Shown in pieces: positions 57,307 through 64,000 of a stretch of DNA of 64,000 bases; the first letter of the stretch is position 1, and each line of letters begins with the position of its first letter. The position numbers were made by a program, and so were the translations under genes. The stretch is from Stenogyne calaminthoides (taxonomy: Eukaryota; Streptophyta; Magnoliopsida; Lamiales; Lamiaceae): assembly GCA_037126765.1 (NCBI GenBank), contig JBBCBC010000021.1, positions 21,097,434 through 21,161,433 of the forward strand. The letters run 5' to 3'. Under the pieces are notes generated by a model that had not been told where the DNA came from, did no database searches, and worked only from the letters and a program-made list of their open reading frames with translations.

Positions 57307-59369
57307 TACTCCATCCGTCCCATTCTTTAGGGTTTTCTGATTGTTCATAAGGATTTATTGGAATAGTGGAATAGTGATAAAGTGTTTGGGTAGAATGGAT
57401 AAATCAACTTTATGAAGAAGTAAAAATTCACTTTATTAGAGGGTTAATTAAACCCTCTAAAACTACTAATTACTCTGCAAATTTCTGCACAAAATCTGAC
57501 AGCATTAAACATACATTAAAAAACCTCATTTTATTGTTCAATGAACAGTAAAAAGTTCAAAAAATTCTGCCAGACATAAAAACGCCCTATTACACCAAAT
57601 TTTCCCACCTATTACACCAAATTCTGAAATTTCCCCCCCAAAATACAGAATTCCCACAAAAACTCGGAAAATTTCCCCCCCAAAACAGAATTCCCTCCTA
57701 TTACACCAAAGTTTCCCCCCAATTACAGATTTCTAACCTATTACACCATCATTAACAATAAATACCCCCTCCTACACCTTCAAATCTTCCAACCACCTCA
57801 GTCTTTATATGTCATAAATACATCACATCTTCAAACCTGCCACAACACATAAATGCAGATTTATTGACTATGGCTCAAACTAGAATCCATTTAAGTTATG
57901 AAGAAAAAAACAAGATTATACAATATCTACTTGGGGATTTGAAAAATGGAGTACCTAAGTATGGAATGATCGTAAAAGCTAGCAAGTTATTTGGGGCTCC
58001 TCCGCAAACTGTCAGTAGGTTGTGGATCACTGCAAAAAAACAATTGGATCAAGGTAAGGCAGCTCATATTATTTCATCTAGAACTGGAAAGAAGATAAGC
58101 AATACAGTTGTATTGGATGAAGAGAAGATCAAAGCCATACACTGGACAGAAAGGTCTACCATTAGAGACCTTGCTGGAGGCTTGGAAGTTAGCAAAAGCA
58201 CAGTTGGAAGATGGATTAAGGAATGCCAAATCAAAGCACATACAAATGCCATCAAGCCATCACTGACAGATGAAAATAAGATTGCAAGGATGCAATACAG
58301 CCTTAATCAACTCTATGTAGACAGAGAAAGCAACATAATCAAGTTTAACAGCATGCACAATGTCATCCACATAGATGAAAAGTGGTTATATATCACAAAA
58401 ACAACTCACAGATGGTACAAATCGCCAATGTAACCCATCTTACATAGGAGTTGCAAGAGCAAGAGATTTATCACAAAGGTTATGTTCATTTGTGCTATTG
58501 GGGAGGCCCTTATATGCAAAAATGATGGTACACTTATGTTTGATGGAAAGATAGGGATGTTTCCATTCATTTGAAGAAGTTGAAGCCATGAGAAACAAAG
58601 AAGAAACGATCGAAAAGGCACTATGGAGACAAAGAATATTGAATCCATAACCAAGCAAATCATGAAGGATCGTGATTATCAATCGCACACCATAGACTAT
58701 CGATTATATTTCATCATTTAGTCTCTAAATGACTATCATCAACATAGTTGGTTACTTGCAATTAAAATGTTCTAAATAGAGCAAGTATCCTAAACATACA
58801 TGTTGGTTACTCTATTTTTTTAACAGATTATACCAGCACTTAAAGAGAAGTGGCCTAAAAATGCAAGCAAACAAATTTTCATCCAGCAAGACAATGCCAA
58901 ACCACACATTTCAGACAATGATCCAGATTTCAGAGCTATAGCTCAATCTGATGGCTACAACATTAAACTGATTTGCCAACCACTCAACTCTCCAGATTCT
59001 AACATTAATGATTTAGGATACTTTGCATCAATTCAAGCATTACAGCAGAAGAAGAAGAAGGCCAAAACAGTTCCTGAACTATGTGCAAATGTAGCTAGAT
59101 CATTTGAACAACTAGATGCAATTACTCTTAACAAAGTGTTTCTTAGTTTGCAGAGTTGTTGCATAGAGATGCTGAAGGAAAAATAAGACAACAATTTTAA
59201 GATACCACACATGGGCAAAGACTCACTGAGTTATCAAAGATTACAACCTGATAATCTTGAGGTTGATAAGAGTTTGGTAAGAGAATGCATAGAATATTTA
59301 ATGCAGCTTGATAATGGAGTGGGAGTAAACAGTTCTATGGCCAAACTTATGAGGGATTTAGGGTATTAG
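57307..59369 (+). mobile_element. Plant mariner-like element, 5' TIR visible
   Basis: TA at 57307-57308 is followed by the terminal repeat CTCCATCCGTCCCATTCTTT, the sequence type shared with Stowaway MITEs. The transposase region lies at 57870-59369. I do not find the matching 3' inverted repeat before the solo LTR at 59785, nor between or after the two solo LTRs, so the end is missing or too divergent to see. Confidence 0.75.
57870..59369 (+). pseudogene. Mariner-like transposase (D-D39-D), broken
   Basis: The start is ATG 57870 (MAQTRIHLSYEEKNKIIQYL). N-terminal helix-turn-helix segments (TVSRLWITAKKQ; ISNTVVLDEEKI; VSKSTVGRWIKE) are expected to bind the terminal repeats. The catalytic residues are visible: first Asp in VIHIDEKWLY (about 58370), second in IQQDNAKPHI (about 58890), third in NINDLG (about 59010). 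There are 39 residues between the second and third, the plant D-D39-D signature. After 58433 (TAA) the frame is broken, with a short deletion and shifts (FDGKIGMFPF near 58540). An intron-like AT-rich insert ends TTTTTTTAACAG at about 58833. A TAA near 59184 precedes the C-terminal segment NNFKIPHMGKDSLS, ending at TAG 59367-59369. Confidence 0.87.
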
Positions 59370-59784
59370 GGGTGTAGAATGCAGTGGTGTAATAGGCAAA
59401 CTTTTTGTACATTTTGGTGAATGTTTATTGCATAAACATAGAAGTAGATAAACTTCTAGGGCTATCATTGTTTAAGCAGTAAACATTAAGGTTCCTTTTT
59501 TGTATGTATTTTGGCAATCAAGATGAAATTAATGGCTTTATTGAATCTAATCTATTTATTGAATTCATAAGGCCCTCAGATTATAATCACATCATTGGGT
59601 TATGGTTTTAGCATCCTGATCTAGGAAACTCATCCTAGAGGTTGCGACACTATTGAATTGTTTGATAATCATAGAGTAGTTTCATCATAAGAATCACATT
59701 AAGTCTCCTAACTTAGAAGATTACCCCTAATTGGTGACATTAATGGATCATAAACCACATACGCAATCAGAAACACCAATTTTA
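59370..59784. other. Sequence between transposase and solo LTR
   Basis: This may be the 3' untranslated part of the mariner element. Nothing else is recognised. It ends in TTTTA, the target site of the first solo LTR. Confidence 0.4.
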
Positions 59785-61622
59785 TGTTGGGATTATACTG
59801 GAAAGTATGCTTTTACTTTGTATAATCAGACTGACTGAATTTCGGACTTATTTACTGAAATAAATTGTTTATCACTGAAGCTTTAAATATCATCGAATGT
59901 TACATATATTTACCGCATAACTGCTCAATAAATAAGACGTGTTACATTGTAGTTAATTTAGTGATACCGATCACGTAAGATTAAATTAACAGTTCCTTGT
60001 AACTAAAAGTACACCATTCACGACCTAGATGGAAATGAACAATCCATCGTGAAAGGTTGTAGTGTAAGGCTCAGATTGGTTTGTCTTGACCAAGAGATTA
60101 CACTAGTGCATGACTGATGCATTGAAGAGGACCTCATGGGAGGACAAATTCTTGAGAATCGAACTAGGAAGAATTAGACCTCGGTGGTTAGTTATTTCTT
60201 AATCTTACGTCCCTTAAATAGGATTGCGTGTGGTTAGTAACTATTGCTTTGACTTATTACGGAAGAGAATCAATGAGATTCAATACCTATATCTTGGGCA
60301 ATATTATTGGTCACATCGCGATTGCTAAGATTTAATACAGAGAATCGCGTGCAAGCACGCTTTGTTCGATTTGCCCCCCTTGGGAGGTTCATAAGTTTTA
60401 TCATATCAAATCTTGCAAGTGGAACTAGTTTCCTTATGGATAATAATGTTGAACCGCCTTTTACCAAGGATAAAAGATATTAATTAATGGAAAGCTATTT
60501 CAAAGGCTTGAATTAATTAGTGGGCTAGATAATCTTAAACACGGAAATAATAACCGGAGCCATATTAATTGTAATATGGGTTAAGATGGATAGTCTGATA
60601 TTAATTATGTAGTGGGATTAATTAATATTTATGGGCTTGAATAATATTGTGGCTCAATATTGATAATTCAAGATCCATTGAAAGGTCCAATCTTAATTCT
60701 CCTAAAGGCCCCTCAAGTAGCCCAACATAAAGTCCAATAACTGAAAAAGGTGTTTAAAATAAAATAAATTTTGTTGCCTATTTTTCCTCATTTTTTTCGA
60801 AAATTATGAATAAAAGAGGAGAAAGATTTTCTTTTAATTTTGTTATGGAATGAAGATATGTATTCTTGGAATACAAGATTATCTCATTAAATTCAAGAAA
60901 TCTCCCACTTGGTTATTCATATGGATTTTTTGAAATTTTGAAATAAAAGGGAAAGAAAGATTTTCTTGATTTTCTTGAAAAGATATTATGAAAGATATGT
61001 ATTTCTTGAAATACAAGAATATCTCATAAATTCAAGAAGATCCAAATCTTGGAATCTTGTTCCTATTATTTTCTAAAATTCCCATAACAAGAGGAGTTGG
61101 GATTTTTGTGGAATATTTTAATTATGGAGAAAATAATATATTAGATATATTCAAGATTTCTTGGAGATCAAGAAAAAGATTTTCTCATATTATTTTATCA
61201 CTAAAAAATCGTCCAACCCCCTCTATAAATAGGGGATGAATGTTTCATTCCCAAGTAAAATTCCATGTGCTGGAAAAATTAGTAAATCCACAAAGGTGGT
61301 GCAACAAATTTTATTTTCCCTTTTGTTAATTGTTCGCGAGCTTCCTTCCACTGGATTGTCGAGCAAGGACTAGGGAATACTTGGGAAGGTCTTTTGGTGT
61401 GTTTTCATCGACGAGACCATTGCTATTCCAAGAGGTAAATTCACGTAAACTCGTAGTAATTCTGCATGCGTAGGATTTACGTGAACTGTTTATATGCATG
61501 ATTTGTTGTTGAATTATTATTTGAATTAATATAGGATTAATTCATGTTAGTAATAATTGTCAGAATTAAATTTGTATTTAAATATTCATCCCGAATAGAT
61601 CCGGGCAATTAATTTCCCAACA
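59785..61622 (+). repeat. Solo LTR A (family 3), 1838 bp
   Basis: It begins TGTTGGGATTATA and ends TTTCCCAACA. The identical 5-bp TTTTA at 59780-59784 and 61623-61627 shows a complete insertion reduced to a single LTR by recombination. A TATA box TATAAATA is at 61224-61231 in CCTCTATAAATAGGGG. The orientation is assumed from the TATA box. Superfamily is not determined. Confidence 0.9.
61224..61231 (+). promoter_or_regulatory. TATA box of family-3 LTR
   Basis: TATAAATA is found in the context CTCTATAAATAGGGGATG. It is repeated in LTR B at 63328-63335. Confidence 0.7.
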
Positions 61623-61881
61623 TTTTATTCATCATTTTAGGGAGTCAGGTCAATTTTCTCAGTTTTCAAACAGAAACAGCAAGTTTGAAACACAATTTCA
61701 ACCCTCAGAACAATTTCATCATTGGGATAAGCCCAATGATGTAAATTAGCATCCTAAATCACAAACACATGATTGGTTGCTATAATACATCAACATATGC
61801 AAAACCACCAAACATCAACAGAGTACGTGCACCTATAAATCAGAGGCAATATCTCAGGAATCAAAATGCCTAAGATCTTAA
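61623..61881 (-). other. Host sequence between the two solo LTRs
   Basis: This 259-bp stretch starts with the TTTTA duplicate of LTR A. Its right end may be coding on the minus strand: from 61881 down to about 61832 an open frame continues the exon beyond LTR B and meets a possible GT donor (TATAG|GTGCACG). Confidence 0.35.
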
Positions 61882-63727
61882 TGCTGGGGATTATAATTTG
61901 AAAAGTATGTTTTTACTTTGTATAATCGAAAACGAATTTCGGACTTATTTATTGAAATAAATTGTTTATCATCGATGCTTTAAATATGATTGAATGTTAT
62001 ATATATTTATTTATAATCGTTCAATAATTAAATGCGTGTTACATCAGAGTTAATTTAGTGATACCCCATCACGTAAGATTAAATTAACAAATCCCTTGTA
62101 ACTATAAGTCACGCCATTCACGACCTAGATGGAAATGAACAACCATCGCGAAAGGTTGAGGTGTAAGGCTCAGATTGGTTTGTCTTGACCAAGAGATTAC
62201 ACTAGTGCATGACTGGATCTTATTTGAATAGGACCCTCTGGGAGGATAAATTCTTGAAATCGAACAAGGAAGAATTAGACCTCGGTGGTTCGTTGTTTCT
62301 AACCTTCGCCCCTTAAATAGGATCACGTGGGATCGGTAACTATTGCTTTTGACTTATCATGGGTAGCGAATCGAGAGAGATTCAATACTTTTTATCTTGG
62401 GCAATATTATTGGTCACATGTGATTGCTAAGATTTAATACTGAAGAATCGTGTGCAAGCACGCTTGCTTGATTTGCCCCTCGGAGGTTCATAAGTTTTAT
62501 CATACCAAATCTTGCAAGTGGAATTAGTTTCCCAATGGATAATAATGTTGAACCGTTCTCGACCAAGGACAAAAGATATTAATTAATGGAAAGCTATTTC
62601 ATGGCTTGAATTAATTAATGGGCTAGATAATCTTAAACACGGAAATAATGACCGGGAGCCATATTGACTATAATATGGGTTAAGATGGATAGTGCAATAT
62701 TAATTATGTAGTGGGATTAATTAATATTTATGGGCTTGAATTATATTGTGGCTCAATATTAGATATTCAAGATCCATTTAAAGTCCAATCTTAATTCTCC
62801 TAAAGGCCCCGAGTAGCCCAACATATAGTCCAATAACTGAAAAGGTGATTAAAATAAAATAAATATTGTTGCTTATATTTCCCCATTATTTTCGAAAATT
62901 ATGAATAAAAGAGGGAGAAAGATTTTCTTTGAATTTTGTTATGGAATGAAGATACGTATTCTTGGAATACAAGATTATCTCATTAAATTCAAGAAATCTC
63001 CCACTTGGTTATTCATAAGAGAGATTTCGAAATTTTTTTGGAAAATAGAGGGCAAGAAAGATTTTCTTGATTTTCTTGAAAAGATATTATGGAAGATATG
63101 TATTTCTTGAAATACAAGAATATCTCATAAATTCAAGAAGATCCAAATCTTGGATTCTTGCACACTCATTTTTTCGAAAATTCCATAAAGAAAGAGGAGG
63201 TGGATTTTTGTGGAATATTTTAATTATGGGAAAAATAATATATGGGATATATTCAAGATTTCTTGGTGACCAAGAAAAGTCTTTTCCCACATTGAAAATT
63301 CACATAAATTTCGTGCCCCTCCTCTCCTATAAATAGGGGATGATTAGTTCATTCCCAAGTACAATTCCATGTGCTGGAAATATTAGCAAATCCACATACG
63401 TGGTGCAACAAAGTTTATTTTTTTTCCTTTTGTTAATTGTTCGCGAGTATCCTTCCACCGGATTGTCGAGCAAGGGCTAAGGGAATACTTGGGAAGTCCT
63501 TTTGGTTAGTCCGTCCGACCAAAGCCACTGCCATCCCGAGAGGTACGTTCACGTAAACCCGTAGATTCCGCATGCGTAGGTTTTACGTGGCTTTTTATAT
63601 GCATGATATGTTGTTGCAATTATTATTTGAATTAATATAGGATTAATTCATGCTAGTAATAATTAATGAATTAAATTTGTATTTAAATATTCACCCCGAA
63701 TAGATCTGTGCGACTCATTCCCCAACA
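61882..63727 (+). repeat. Solo LTR B (family 3), 1846 bp
   Basis: The start TGCTGGGGATTATAATTTG (one base off the usual TGTTGGG) and the end CCCAACA match LTR A throughout. TTAA flanks it on both sides (61878-61881 and 63728-63731), a 4-bp match in place of the usual 5. The TATA box is at 63328-63335. Small open frames inside are chance. Confidence 0.82.
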
Positions 63728-63960
63728 TTAACATGGCCCTTTCGTTTTTCATCAAGCCAATAGACTTTATCACTGAATTGAGGTAGAGGGTACTTATCAA
63801 GGATGATAATTTCGGACTTGGGCTTGTACAACACGAACCCCAACTCATTTCTCTCGCCTAAATCGAGATATAGAGAATTGGGAACCTGAGATTTGGCAAA
63901 CAACAGAGGGATTAGAAACAACAGAAATGTTACTACTCTCCAAAACTGTAATCGTACATA
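63728..63960 (-). CDS. Unidentified exon with hydrophobic leader, split by LTR B
   Basis: The minus strand encodes RVVTFLLFLIPLLFAKSQ, like a signal peptide with a cleavage region, then NSLYLDLGERNELGF, KPKSEIIILDKYPLP and FSDKVYWLDEKRKGHV. No ATG lies in frame upstream before a stop; ACGATTACAG|TTTTGG near 63955 could be a splice acceptor, so this would be an internal exon. The frame runs into solo LTR B. If the LTR and one TTAA are ignored, it stays open into 61881-61832. I do not recognise the family. Confidence 0.35.
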
Positions 63961-64000
63961 AAGAACAACAAAACATTTATATATTCAGAACATTAAACAA

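Noticed and set aside
60841..63336. Small frames of 60-90 codons in the solo LTRs
   Set aside because: They lie in AT-rich LTR sequence, are not conserved in frame between LTR A and B, and show no known motif.
59785..63727. One complete LTR element with a 259-bp interior
   Set aside because: LTR A has its own perfect target duplication immediately inside the supposed interior, and the interior has no primer site or polypurine tract.

Overview
This is a stretch of plant nuclear genome, almost certainly a eudicot (low GC intergenic DNA, GT-AG introns, a plant long-chain-alcohol oxidase gene, plant mariner, CACTA and Stowaway-type elements). I cannot name the species; an asterid is only a guess. 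About three quarters of the window is a nest of Ty1/copia LTR retrotransposons, and the one clear host gene lies at 51-56.5 kb.

Left part (1-48.4 kb). Element E1 (+, 1-11800, 5' end outside the window) has gag, pol, a long accessory ORF after pol and a 1.7 kb 3' LTR, the layout known for the SIRE/Maximus copia lineage. A decayed, unrelated copia gag-protease remnant follows (about 12.2-13.0 kb). It is cut by E4 (-, LTR at 13005-14796), which is related to E1 and reduced to an LTR, the end of the accessory ORF and a second, incomplete LTR. Inside that second LTR sits E2 (-, 16933-31022), a complete insertion of a different SIRE-like family, with both LTRs, a 5-bp target duplication AACTA, an initiator-Met tRNA primer site and a polypurine tract. 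E2 carries an extra segment of about 1.1 kb, with a promoter-like region and an open frame antisense to the element, between pol and its accessory ORF. At about 31.68 kb the broken E4 LTR joins, in inverted orientation, the broken 5' LTR of E3 (+, to 44963), an E1 relative. E3 abuts a partial E2-type element, E5 (-, gag start, primer site, LTR to 48048), followed by an opposite-strand LTR piece.

Right part (48.4-64 kb). First comes a CACTA remnant with subterminal GCAAGGG repeats, then a LINE endonuclease scrap. The minus-strand FAO-type long-chain fatty alcohol oxidase gene (51076-56509) has three recognisable exons, with inverted-repeat elements in its introns. A broken mariner-like transposon (D-D39-D transposase) and two solo LTRs of a third family follow. 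The second solo LTR appears to split an unidentified coding exon at the right edge.

The strongest observation concerns sequence quality. In E3, E5 and patches of E2, CAG and CTG are systematically replaced by CG when compared with E1 or with E2's other LTR, and even inside the tRNA primer site. No known mutational process does this. It looks like a long-read base-calling error at CHG-methylated sites left uncorrected in repeats. Much of the apparent decay of E3/E5, and three of the four frameshifts in the FAO gene, fit this pattern, so they should not be read as real pseudogenisation. The stops in E1 look different and fit true C-to-T decay. The most interesting biological candidates are TATA boxes placed upstream of the accessory ORF in three elements, which suggest an independently transcribed third gene, and the antisense gene-like cargo in E2.
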